Shown here piece after piece: positions 1 through 7,259 of a stretch of DNA of 11,124 nucleotides. The translations under genes and the position numbers were made by a program. The notes beneath the pieces are model-generated. The model was not told where the DNA came from, did no database searches, and worked only from the letters and a program-made list of their open reading frames with translations. The stretch comes from an uncultured Ruminococcus sp. GTDB lineage: Bacteria; Bacillota; Clostridia; Oscillospirales; Ruminococcaceae. How positions within the stretch are numbered: the first letter of the stretch is position 1; every line of letters starts with the position of its first letter. The stretch spans positions 1 to 11,124 of the forward strand of contig CAMCOJ010000040.1 in NCBI GenBank assembly GCA_945876405.1. Direction: 5' to 3'.

Positions 1-53
1 CGAGATCTACACAAGGAGTATCGTCGGCAGCGTCAGATGTGTATAAGAGCCAG
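1..53 (+). other. Illumina Nextera adapter left on the contig end (not genomic)
   Basis: Bases 1-12 (cgagatctacac) match the 3' end of the Illumina P5 oligo. Bases 13-20 (aaggagta) match Nextera i5 index S507. Bases 21-34 (tcgtcggcagcgtc) match the Nextera read-1 primer. Bases 35-53 match the 19-base Tn5 mosaic end at 18 positions; base 50 is c where a is expected. The four parts stand in the exact order of a sequencing library molecule, so this is untrimmed adapter and not a transposon. Genomic sequence starts at about base 54. Confidence 0.98.
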
Positions 54-2010
54 GGAATACGCTGTGGAAAATATGGTTTCAGATTATTTTGAACATACTT
101 CCGACCCAAAACACCCTCTTGTTGTCCCTGATGAGGATACTCTGTACAGACTGTGTTCCGAGGGACTTGACAGACTGATGGGCAATATGGAGATTTTTGC
201 GTCTGAAAGATTTAAAAATTTCAGAATAAGACCAGCAGCACGTCCGGTAATAGGAATAAAACCTGAGAGCAGTCTGCTTCAGCTTGAGATAACGGAGGAA
301 AATTATTCTGCTGAAGAACTTCTTGAACTCCTTAATGCGTACAGGAGCGGTGTGAAGTATCATCGTCTGAAAGACGGTTCGTTTGCGGAGATTGATTCAG
401 GTATTTCAGAGCTTGCTGAACTTACAAACAGTCTGAATATTACTGACAAGACATTCCTGAAGGAAAGAATAAGCATTCCTGCGTACCGTATGCTCTACCT
501 GGATAATCTGGCCGGTGACACCGAGGCACTCAGAATCAAGAGAAACAAACAGTTCAGAACCAGAGTTGAAGAATATCGTCATATGGCCGATGATGCGGAA
601 AATCTTCACGCTCCTGAACACCTTGACAATATTATGCGTGACTATCAGAAGTATGGTTTCAGATGGCTCAGGACAATAGCAAACTACAAATTCGGCGGAG
701 TGCTTGCCGATGATATGGGTCTTGGTAAAACTCTTCAGGCAATTTCACTTATGGCCGATGCCAAAATAAACAGTACTGAACACAGAACAAACCTTGTAGT
801 CTGCCCTGCTTCTCTTACGATTAACTGGGAAAGCGAGATAAAAAAATTTGCACCTGAACTTTCGGCAGCTGTTGTAAACGGAACGGCTAATGAAAGAAAG
901 GCTGTTATCAGTGAGACAGAAAAATATGATGTTATCATTACTTCATATTCAATTATTTCCCGTGATATTGCCGAATATGACGGAAAGCATTTCTATATGC
1001 AGTTTATCGATGAGGCACAGTATATAAAAAATCATTCAACGCAGGCTGCCAAGGCAGTAAAGGGGATAGACAGTGAAGTCAGATATGCTCTGACGGGTAC
1101 GCCGGTTGAAAACAGTCTTGCAGAGCTCTGGAGTATATTTGACTACATTATGCCGGGATATCTCTTCGGATATACTTCATTCAAGAAGAGTTTTGAGACA
1201 CCGATAGTTAAAAACAAGGACAGTGAAGCCGTTGTCTCGCTTCAGAAAATTGTTTCACCGTTCATTTTAAGGCGTATGAAAAAGGAGGTTCTTACTGAAC
1301 TTCCGGAAAAAACAGAAACCATACTTTATTCAGATATGAGCACGGAACAGTCAAAGCTGTATTCAGCAAATGTTCTCAGTATAAAGAACACTTTGCGTGA
1401 GAGTGCGGATGAGCAGGAAAAACTTAAGATACTTGCTATGCTTACCAGACTTCGTCAGATCTGCTGTGATCCGTCCATTGCTTTTGATGATTATGAAGGC
1501 GGAAGCGGTAAACTGGACCTCTGCTGTGAACTGGTTGAGGAATGTGTTAATTCAGGACACAAACTTCTTATCTTCTCACAGTTTACAACCATGCTTGACA
1601 GGATAGCGGAACGTCTGAATGAAATGGAAATTAGTTTTTTCATGCTTACCGGTTCAACAAAGCCACGTGAGCGTCTTAATATGGTAAATAAATTCAACAA
1701 AGACGATACAAATGTTTTTCTTATTTCCCTCAAAGCCGGAGGAACCGGTCTTAATCTTACAGGAGCGGATATAGTAATCCATTACGACCCGTGGTGGAAT
1801 GTATCTGCTGAAAATCAGGCTTCAGACCGTGTTTACAGAATCGGTCAGAAGAGAAATGTTCAGATTTACAAGCTTATCACCCGGGGAACGATAGAGGAGA
1901 AAATATGTGATCTTCAGAAAAACAAAGCTGAACTTGCCGAACTTGCTGTCAGCGGTGAAGGCAACATCATGAGGATGTCAACAGATGATATAATGAGTAT
2001 ACTTGGATAG
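54..2010 (+). CDS. SNF2-family DEAD/DEAH-like helicase, 5'-truncated
   Basis: This is the C-terminal part of a bacterial Swi2/Snf2 ATPase, a superfamily 2 translocase that moves along double-stranded DNA and remodels protein-DNA or polymerase complexes. The frame runs from the contig start; the six residues encoded at 37-54 come from adapter. Counting from the adapter ATG, residues 7 to about 195 resemble the end of the bacterial SNF2-associated region (a YHRLKDGSF motif is visible). The ATPase core follows: Walker A DDMGLGKT (225-232), VVCPASL, Walker B/motif II DEAQ (325-328), motif III ALTGTPVENS (351-360). The second RecA lobe has LLIFSQF (about 511), SLKAGGTGLNL, and motif VI QASDRVYRIGQ (594-604). 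All catalytic motifs are intact. Full-length relatives are usually about 1,000 residues with an N-terminal SWIM zinc finger, so roughly a third is missing. The stop is TAG at 2008. No terminator is visible before the next promoter. Confidence 0.93.
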
Positions 2011-2038
2011 TACAGGTATATTTTGCCTCTGACGCATA

Positions 2039-2067
2039 TTGACTTTTGCCCTGATAAATGTTAAAAT
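2039..2067 (+). promoter_or_regulatory. Sigma-A promoter for the thyX operon
   Basis: A -35 box TTGACT (2039-2044) and a -10 box TAAAAT (2062-2067) are separated by exactly 17 bases, with TGT just before the -10 box forming an extended -10. Transcription would start near 2074, about 25 bases before the GTG start of thyX. This is the only strong promoter I see in front of the five-gene run. Confidence 0.8.
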
Positions 2068-2099
2068 AAAATGGAATATTTATTTGGAGATGATACCCT

Positions 2100-2888
2100 G
2101 TGAAAGTAACATTAATAGCTCATACACCCGAGCCGGAAAAGATAGTAGCAGCCGCAGCAAAACTATGCTATTCTGATTCAGGAATTGAAACGATGATGGA
2201 AGGACTTGATGAAGAGAAAATTTCAGGTTTTGTTCAGATGCTTGCAAATATCGGACACGAAAGCCCTGTCGAGCATGTTTCTTTCACATTCGGGATAGAA
2301 GGTGTTTCAAGAACACTGCTTGCTCAGATAACAAGACACCGTATAGCGTCGTTTTCTGTTCAGAGTCAGCGCTACGTAAAGAAAAGCAGTTTTGTATATA
2401 TAACCCCTCCGGAGATTGAAAAGATTCCTGAGGCAAAGGCTATGTTTGAGAAGTCCATGAATGATGCACTGGATACATACAATGCACTTGCGGATATGCT
2501 GGAGAAGAAGCATTATGAAGATTTTACCGCAGCAGGCATGGATGAAAAAACTGCCCGTTCAAAAGCAGAAAAGAAAGCTATTGAGGATGCACGGTTTGTC
2601 CTTCCAAATTCATGCGAAACAAAGATGGCTGTTACAATGAATGCACGAAGTCTTCTTAACTTTTTCAGTCTCAGATGCTGTAACAGAGCACAGTGGGAAA
2701 TCAAAGCTGTTGCCGACGAAATGCTCCGGCTCTGCTGTGAAGCGGCACCTTCCTTATTTAAGAAGGCTGGTCCTTCATGTGTAAGATGCGGTAAATGTCC
2801 TGAAGGAAAAATGACCTGCGGAAAATACAATGAAGTAACTGAATTTTACAGACAGATGCGTGAAGATAATGCAAATAAATCAAAATAA
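2100..2888 (+). CDS. thyX: Flavin-dependent thymidylate synthase ThyX
   Basis: ThyX makes dTMP from dUMP using methylene-tetrahydrofolate as carbon donor and FAD/NADPH as reductant, releasing tetrahydrofolate; it acts in the cytoplasm. The protein has 262 residues, normal to slightly long for the family. The signature RHRxxSxxxxSxR is complete at residues 79-91 (RHRIASFSVQSQR). The conserved C-terminal half is also present: RFVLP (165-169), NARSLLNFF and the AQWEIK stretch (197-202). The start is GTG at 2100, 10 bases after GGAG (2086-2089). The C-terminus carries a cysteine cluster, C227, C230, C233 and C240, that looks able to bind a metal; I recall similar tails in other clostridial ThyX proteins, but this was not checked. 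It is the first gene of an operon. The next gene starts 17 bases after its stop. No thyA is visible in the window. Confidence 0.96.
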   Translation: MKVTLIAHTPEPEKIVAAAAKLCYSDSGIETMMEGLDEEKISGFVQMLANIGHESPVEHVSFTFGIEGVSRTLLAQITRHRIASFSVQSQRYVKKSSFVYITPPEIEKIPEAKAMFEKSMNDALDTYNALADMLEKKHYEDFTAAGMDEKTARSKAEKKAIEDARFVLPNSCETKMAVTMNARSLLNFFSLRCCNRAQWEIKAVADEMLRLCCEAAPSLFKKAGPSCVRCGKCPEGKMTCGKYNEVTEFYRQMREDNANKSK

Positions 2889-2905
2889 AGATTGAGGTAC
2901 AGTTT

Positions 2906-3451
2906 ATGGTATATTTATTTTTAGCTGATGGTTTTGAAGAAATTGAAGCACTTACAGTTGTTGATCTCTGCAGAAGAAGCGGAATCGAAATCAAAACAGT
3001 TGGGATAGGCAGAGAGGCGATACGCGGCTCACACGGTATTCTCGTTCAGTCAGACATGGCTGACAAGGATTTTAAGATAGATGAAAAACCTGAAATGATT
3101 GTCCTTCCGGGTGGTATGCCTGGTACAAAAAACCTTGAAGCTTCATCTACAGTTCAGAATGCAATTGACTATTGCGTAAAGAATAATATCTACGTAGCAG
3201 CAATATGTGCTGCTCCTTCCGTACTGGGTCACAAAGGGCTCCTTAACGGTCACGAGGCAGTATGCTATCCGGGATTTGAAGATCAGCTTGAAGGTGCAGC
3301 TGCAGGTGAGGGCACAGTTTGTGTATCCGGCAGGTTCATTACATCAAAGGGTCCGGGCACAGCCATTGATTTTGCCCTCAAGATAGTTGAGATTCTCAGA
3401 TCAAGAGACATAAGAAATGCACTTTCAGCATCTCTTGTTTACAACAGATAG
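2906..3451 (+). CDS. DJ-1/PfpI family protein (YajL/ThiJ-like)
   Basis: This is a 181-residue cytoplasmic protein of the DJ-1/PfpI superfamily (class I glutamine amidotransferase-like fold). The nucleophile-elbow cysteine is C101 in AAICAAPSVLG, and the conserved acid that pairs with it is E14 in GFEEIEA. The conserved LPGGMPG (67-73) and the late SGRFITSKGPGTA stretch are also present. Length and motifs fit the DJ-1/YajL branch. Members have been described as protein or nucleotide deglycases, glyoxalases or oxidative-stress chaperones. Those activities are debated and the sequence cannot choose among them. The ATG at 2906 follows GAGG at 2894-2897. Only 3 bases separate its stop from the next gene, so the two are probably translationally coupled. 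Confidence 0.92.
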   Translation: MVYLFLADGFEEIEALTVVDLCRRSGIEIKTVGIGREAIRGSHGILVQSDMADKDFKIDEKPEMIVLPGGMPGTKNLEASSTVQNAIDYCVKNNIYVAAICAAPSVLGHKGLLNGHEAVCYPGFEDQLEGAAAGEGTVCVSGRFITSKGPGTAIDFALKIVEILRSRDIRNALSASLVYNR

Positions 3452-3454
3452 ATT

Positions 3455-4027
3455 ATGGATAAGAAGGCTTTCAGAAAGACAGCACTTGCCAGGCGTTCGG
3501 CTGTGTTTTCATCAGGTGAGGAAAAGAAATCTGCAGACAGAAAAATATGCGAAAATCTTATCAGTTCCGGACTGCTTGATGGTATAAGTACTGTACTCAC
3601 ATATATTTCAGTAGGTCATGAGGCTGGTACGTCCGGTATAATTGATTATCTGCTTGCCCAGGGGATTACAGTTGCGGTTCCGAGGTGCCGGAAGAACGGA
3701 CAGATGGATTTTCTGAGGATAGAAAGTATGACAGAACTTAAGGCTTCATCCATGGGGATTCCTGAACCGGAATACATAGAAGAAAATAAAGTAAAGGATT
3801 TTTCGGATACTCTGTGTCTGGTTCCGGGAATGGCCTTTGACATGACCGGAAACAGAACCGGGTACGGCGGAGGGTATTATGACCGGTTTCTTGATTCACA
3901 TACAGAAGTTGTTTCTGCCGGATTGTGTTATCAGTCGCTTATTTATGATGCTGTTCCGTGCGAACCGCATGATAAAAGCGTTGAATATATTATAACAGAG
4001 AAAGGAATAATAAAAATCAATGGATAA
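3455..4027 (+). CDS. 5-formyltetrahydrofolate cyclo-ligase (MTHFS)
   Basis: This enzyme converts 5-formyltetrahydrofolate to 5,10-methenyltetrahydrofolate with ATP, returning a stored, inhibitory folate to the active one-carbon pool. The protein has 190 residues, typical for the family. It carries the diagnostic phosphate-binding loop GNRTGYGGGYYDRF at residues 132-145, a basic N-terminus with KxxxR (K4-R7) and the GIPEPE segment (101-106). No strong ribosome binding site precedes the ATG at 3455; reinitiation after the DJ-1 stop at 3451 is likely. Its last codons overlap the mltG start by 8 bases. Its place two genes after thyX makes sense because ThyX also draws on the folate pool, though co-regulation is an inference from the layout. 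Confidence 0.95.
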   Translation: MDKKAFRKTALARRSAVFSSGEEKKSADRKICENLISSGLLDGISTVLTYISVGHEAGTSGIIDYLLAQGITVAVPRCRKNGQMDFLRIESMTELKASSMGIPEPEYIEENKVKDFSDTLCLVPGMAFDMTGNRTGYGGGYYDRFLDSHTEVVSAGLCYQSLIYDAVPCEPHDKSVEYIITEKGIIKING

Positions 4028-5321
4028 TCTAAAAGAGGAAAACGCTCAGAACCAGAAGTCCGGGAAAAAAAATACAGGTTTTTCAGTTTCTAAAATTGTA
4101 AACTCACTGTTTTCACCTTCTCCTGCATCAAAGTCAAATCAGAAACAGAAGAAACCGGTGAGACAGGTAAAATACATCAAACCAAGGAAAGGAAACCGAA
4201 TAGCAGTAAGTCTTGTTTTTACTTTTGCAATTCTGAGTGTTTCAGTTATCGCTTCAGTTGGTACGATATTCCTTGCACGTGAATTTCTTGGAATTGACAA
4301 GAGTGCAGCTACATATATTGTAAATGTTCCTGAAGATGCAACTACTGATGATGTAATAAAAGCAATGACAGTTGATCAGGAAACAAAGAAAAAGGAACCT
4401 ATTATCAAAGTTGAAAAGATGTTCAGACTTCTTGTTTCACTTTCGGAAAAGAGAAATGAAGGTCCGCTTGACTATGTTTCAGGAACACACAATCTTCGTC
4501 CTAACATGGGATATCAGGATATTCTTGAGGAACTTCAGCGTGATAACTATGTTGAAAAGGAAACAGTACGCATAACTTTCAAGGAAGGTACACGTCTCAG
4601 AGATGCTGCATATATGCTTGAAGAAGAAGGCGTATGTGATGCAGACAAGCTTGTTTATTACTTCAACATGGGTCTTGATGACTACGACTTTGAATCCCTT
4701 ATACCAAAGTCCTCTGCAAATGACCTTAGATTTGACCGTATGGAGGGTTATTTCTTCCCGGATACATATGAATTCTACAAAGCTCCTTCAGATAATTTTG
4801 AGGATCTTGAAGAAGCCGATTATGAGGTTATTCTCAGAAAAGTATATGAAAACTTTGAAGCAAAGTATGATGAAGAAATACAGAAGAGAGCATCCGAACT
4901 CGGCATGTCAATGGATAAGGTAATAACACTGGCATCAATTGTTCAGCTTGAAGCGAGAGACACAGCTGATATGAAAAATGTTGCCTCAGTTTTTAACAAC
5001 CGTCTTGCAAATGCTGACATGTTCCCGTCACTCGAATCCGACCCTACACGTGAATACAGCGAATATCTTGAAGAGCTTGACGATTATTCAGTTAATAACA
5101 GGATGCTTAATGCATACAATACATACCAGTCAACAGGACTTCCTCCGGGACCGATATGCAGCCCTGGTATCGATGCAATCAGAGCAGTCCTCTGGCCAAA
5201 TGAAACAAATTATTACTACTTCTGTGCCAATATCGAAACCCGTGAAGTTTACTACGCTGAAACACTTGAGCAGCACGAAGAAAACCTCTATGCTGCCGGC
5301 ATAGATCCTTACGACTTTTAA
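4020..5321 (+). CDS. mltG: Endolytic murein transglycosylase MltG (YceG-like)
   Basis: MltG is a membrane-anchored lytic transglycosylase that cuts nascent peptidoglycan strands inside the chain and so sets glycan length. The protein has 433 residues. Residues 1-59 are a Lys/Gln-rich cytoplasmic tail. Residues about 60-87 form one transmembrane helix, giving N-in topology. Residues about 100-175 are a LysM-like part, followed by the catalytic domain with MEGYFFPDTYEF (241-252), ASIVQLEA (305-312, with E311 aligning to the catalytic Glu), SVFNNRL (323-329), SDPTREY (340-346) and YNTYQSTGLPPGPI (366-379). All the landmark motifs are intact. The ATG at 4020 lies inside the end of the cyclo-ligase gene, with AAAGGA at 4001-4006 as a distant ribosome binding site, so coupling is likely. 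The acidic helical stretch at 255-285 is a normal variable region. A U32 gene follows, as in other Firmicutes. Confidence 0.94.
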   Translation: MDNLKEENAQNQKSGKKNTGFSVSKIVNSLFSPSPASKSNQKQKKPVRQVKYIKPRKGNRIAVSLVFTFAILSVSVIASVGTIFLAREFLGIDKSAATYIVNVPEDATTDDVIKAMTVDQETKKKEPIIKVEKMFRLLVSLSEKRNEGPLDYVSGTHNLRPNMGYQDILEELQRDNYVEKETVRITFKEGTRLRDAAYMLEEEGVCDADKLVYYFNMGLDDYDFESLIPKSSANDLRFDRMEGYFFPDTYEFYKAPSDNFEDLEEADYEVILRKVYENFEAKYDEEIQKRASELGMSMDKVITLASIVQLEARDTADMKNVASVFNNRLANADMFPSLESDPTREYSEYLEELDDYSVNNRMLNAYNTYQSTGLPPGPICSPGIDAIRAVLWPNETNYYYFCANIETREVYYAETLEQHEENLYAAGIDPYDF

Positions 5322-5342
5322 GAAAAAATAAAATGAATAACT

Positions 5343-5347
5343 GGAGG
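5343..5347 (+). promoter_or_regulatory. Ribosome binding site fixing the TTG start of the U32 gene
   Basis: A perfect GGAGG lies 8 bases before the TTG at 5356. There is no in-frame ATG close by, and the protein from this TTG begins with MELEVLSPAGD, the usual N-terminus of U32 proteins. The rare TTG start is therefore well supported. Confidence 0.85.
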
Positions 5348-5355
5348 CCATAACT

Positions 5356-6558
5356 TTGGAACTGGAGGTCCTTTCCCCGGCGGGCGACCGCGAAAGACTG
5401 CTCTCTGCACTTAACTACGGTGCCGATGCAGTATACCTTGGAAGAAAAAATTTCGGAATGAGAGCATCATCAGGAAATTTTGACTACGAAGGCCTTATGG
5501 AGGCTGTAAAGCTTGCACACGAAAAAGGAGTAAAAGTCTATCTTACCTGCAATACTCTTCCAAGAAACAACGAGATCCCGCTTTTTGAACAATTTGTACG
5601 TGAAGCTGTTGAATGCGGCGTAGACGCACTTATCGCAGCTGATCTCGGAATCATATCCCTTATAAAAAAATACGCACCTGATATGGAAATACACGCTTCC
5701 ACACAGACAGGTATTGTAAATTATGTTTCTGCTAATGAACTCTACAATATGGGCTGTAAGCGTGTGGTTCTTGCACGCGAACTCAGTCTTGATGAGATTG
5801 CAGAAATACGTGCCAAAACACCGAAAGAAATGGAAATAGAATGCTTTGTGCACGGTGCTATGTGTGTATCGTTCTCAGGAAGATGCCTTCTTTCGAGTTA
5901 TCTTGTAAACCGTGATGCAAACCGCGGAGAATGTGCACAGCCGTGCAGATGGGGATATCATCTGCAGGAGGAAAAGAGACCGGGAGAGTTTTATCCTGTT
6001 TTCGAAGATGAACAGGGAACATATATACTCAATGCCAAGGATATGTCAATGATAGAGCACATTGATAAACTCCGTGAAGCTGGCATATACAGTCTGAAGA
6101 TTGAGGGAAGGGCAAAGTCAGCCTATTATGTATCAGTAGTTACAAATGCCTACAGAATGGCTGTGGACTGCTGTCTGAAGGGCGAACCTGTTCCTCAGTG
6201 GGTATACGATGAGGTGTTTAAGGTAAGTCACAGAAAGTACTGTACAGGATTCTTTTTCGGACATCCGAAAGAAAGCCAGTACTATGAAACCGGAGGATAT
6301 ATCCGTGAATATGATGTTGTAGCCGTGGTTGATGAGTGCAGAGGGGGGCGGATCTACGCAACACAGCGTAATAAATTTCTTGCCGGAGATACACTTGAGG
6401 TATTTTCACCGGGAGCAAAGCCGCAGATTATCAAAGCAGAAACAATATACAATGAACATGATGAGCCGGTAGAAAGTGCAAATCACGCAATGATGAAATT
6501 TTCGATTCCGTGTGACAGGATTTTCCCGAAGGATGCAATAATAAGAATTCAGAAATAA
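5356..6558 (+). CDS. U32 family protein, probable tRNA 5-hydroxyuridine synthesis protein (TrhP-like)
   Basis: This 400-residue cytoplasmic protein belongs to the U32 'peptidase/collagenase' family. Characterised members (TrhP/YegQ, RlhA, UbiU/UbiV) are hydroxylation factors with Fe-S clusters rather than proteases. The N-terminal LSPAGD and YGADAVYLG motifs are present. So are the family core HGAMC (166-170) and GRCLLSSYLVNRDANRGECAQPCRWGY-type signature at 176-201, with cysteines 163, 170, 177, 193 and 197. SLKIEGRAKSAYY at 246-258 and the C-terminal beta domain (about 315-398) complete it. In B. subtilis, mltG (yrrL) is followed by yrrM (trmR), yrrN (trhP1) and yrrO (trhP2). Here the gene follows mltG by 34 bases with no methyltransferase or second U32 gene between. 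The TrhP assignment rests on length, signature and that synteny; RlhA-like activity is the main alternative. It is the last gene of the operon. Confidence 0.88.
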   Translation: MELEVLSPAGDRERLLSALNYGADAVYLGRKNFGMRASSGNFDYEGLMEAVKLAHEKGVKVYLTCNTLPRNNEIPLFEQFVREAVECGVDALIAADLGIISLIKKYAPDMEIHASTQTGIVNYVSANELYNMGCKRVVLARELSLDEIAEIRAKTPKEMEIECFVHGAMCVSFSGRCLLSSYLVNRDANRGECAQPCRWGYHLQEEKRPGEFYPVFEDEQGTYILNAKDMSMIEHIDKLREAGIYSLKIEGRAKSAYYVSVVTNAYRMAVDCCLKGEPVPQWVYDEVFKVSHRKYCTGFFFGHPKESQYYETGGYIREYDVVAVVDECRGGRIYATQRNKFLAGDTLEVFSPGAKPQIIKAETIYNEHDEPVESANHAMMKFSIPCDRIFPKDAIIRIQK

Positions 6559-6598
6559 AAAATCAGGTATACAGAAAATTCTGTATACCTGATTTTTT
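6559..6598. terminator. Bidirectional intrinsic terminator
   Basis: A perfect inverted repeat pairs 6559-6576 with 6579-6596, 18 base pairs around a minimal AA loop; in practice the loop is probably 4 bases. It starts right after the U32 stop. The stem is flanked by A-runs on the left and a T-run on the right, so it can stop transcripts from both strands: the + strand operon and the - strand ATPase gene that converges on it. Confidence 0.93.
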
Positions 6599-6623
6599 AA
6601 TTGAATTTTTTGGAAAATATATT

Positions 6624-7055
6624 TTATCTGAGGTTAATTTCGAATCTTATGGTCGTACCGCATCCGAGTTCTGTTTCAATCTCGAAATTATCAGTACAGC
6701 TGCGTATCTTTGAAAGTCCGCATCCTCTGCCCATACCATGTGCACGAACCTCTGAGTCAGGAGAAACAGTTGTATAGCCGTTTTCCATCGCTCTTTCGAC
6801 ATCGGGAATTCCCGGACCGTTATCCGAGGCTTCGATTTTAAGCATGTCAGGAAGAATCTGAGCTTCAATAAGACCGCCATTTGCATGGATTATCATATTA
6901 AGTTCGGTTTCGTATACGGCAAGTGTAGCTTTGCGTATGATTTCGTTGTCAACGTTCATATCAGTGAGCTTTGTTTTTAAATCTTCCGAAACTGCACCAG
7001 CACTGAGAAAGTCATTTGGTGTGACGATGTAGGAAAGTTGATTGCTCTGATTCAT
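6624..7055 (-). CDS. GHKL ATP-binding protein, anti-sigma factor (RsbW/RsbT)-like kinase
   Basis: This is a 143-residue soluble protein of the HATPase_c/GHKL fold without a sensor or phosphoacceptor domain, the plan of Ser/Thr kinases that act as anti-sigma factors or on STAS-domain partners. The ATP-binding boxes are visible: N box YETELNMIIHANGG (48-61) with E49 and N53, G1 box DNGPGIPD (78-85), and G2 box GMGRGCGL (107-114) followed by a GCGTTIRFEI strand. RsbT and its clostridial relatives share the DxGPGIPD motif and a following GYxT. The G2 box departs from the GxGAGxGL form I would expect. The ATG at 7055 follows AAGGAGGAG (7067-7075). No sigma factor, STAS antagonist or phosphatase gene is next to it, so its partner is unknown. 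I recall the closest clostridial relatives lying beside hydrogenase-like/DRTGG-domain genes, which are absent here. Confidence 0.85.
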   Translation of the reverse strand: MNQSNQLSYIVTPNDFLSAGAVSEDLKTKLTDMNVDNEIIRKATLAVYETELNMIIHANGGLIEAQILPDMLKIEASDNGPGIPDVERAMENGYTTVSPDSEVRAHGMGRGCGLSKIRSCTDNFEIETELGCGTTIRFEINLR

Positions 7056-7093
7056 TTTCTGATAATCTCCTCCTTAGTATTTCTGCTATATTA

Positions 7094-7123
7094 ATTATAA
7101 CATATAAACCGGTCACTTGTAAA
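7094..7123 (-). promoter_or_regulatory. Promoter of the GHKL ATPase gene
   Basis: On the - strand, TTTACA (7118-7123) and a perfect TATAAT (7094-7099) lie 18 bases apart, with TGT directly before the -10 box (extended -10). Transcription would start near 7087, about 32 bases before the ATG. Confidence 0.75.
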
Positions 7124-7199
7124 GAGGAATTTGTCTATTTTGCTTAATTTTTTTCTGAAACCGAAAGGATTCATAACCTTATAAAAATGCAGGAGCGAG

Positions 7200-7228
7200 T
7201 TGAATAAAAGTCAGATTTGTGCTATAAT
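7200..7228 (+). promoter_or_regulatory. Promoter of the short-chain dehydrogenase gene
   Basis: TTGAAT (7200-7205) and a perfect TATAAT (7223-7228) are separated by 17 bases, with TGC before the -10 box (extended -10). Transcription would begin near 7235, about 25 bases before the ATG at 7260. It is divergent from the ATPase promoter. I see no convincing operator palindrome between the two. Confidence 0.82.
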
Positions 7229-7246
7229 TATACCATTGATTTTTTT

Positions 7247-7252
7247 AGGAGG
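7247..7252 (+). promoter_or_regulatory. Ribosome binding site fixing the dehydrogenase start
   Basis: A perfect AGGAGG lies 7 bases before the ATG at 7260. The longer frame that could open at the TTG at 7200 starts inside the -35 box of the promoter, so it cannot be in the transcript. Confidence 0.9.
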
Positions 7253-7259
7253 AAAAGAA

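Noticed and set aside
35..53. Tn5 mosaic end as evidence of a natural transposon or mobile element
   Set aside because: It is preceded by an Illumina index and P5 sequence in library order, so it comes from tagmentation and not from the genome.
2011..2038. Terminator between the helicase gene and thyX
   Set aside because: No stable stem with a T-run is visible; some read-through into thyX is possible.
5333..5353. Six-codon ORF (MNNWRP) just before the U32 gene as a leader peptide
   Set aside because: It has no ribosome binding site of its own and exists because it overlaps the GGAGG of the U32 gene; no attenuator hairpin is present.
7200..7259. Longer dehydrogenase starting at TTG 7200
   Set aside because: The TTG is part of the -35 box, and a perfect AGGAGG sits 7 bases before the ATG at 7260, where the SDR fold begins.
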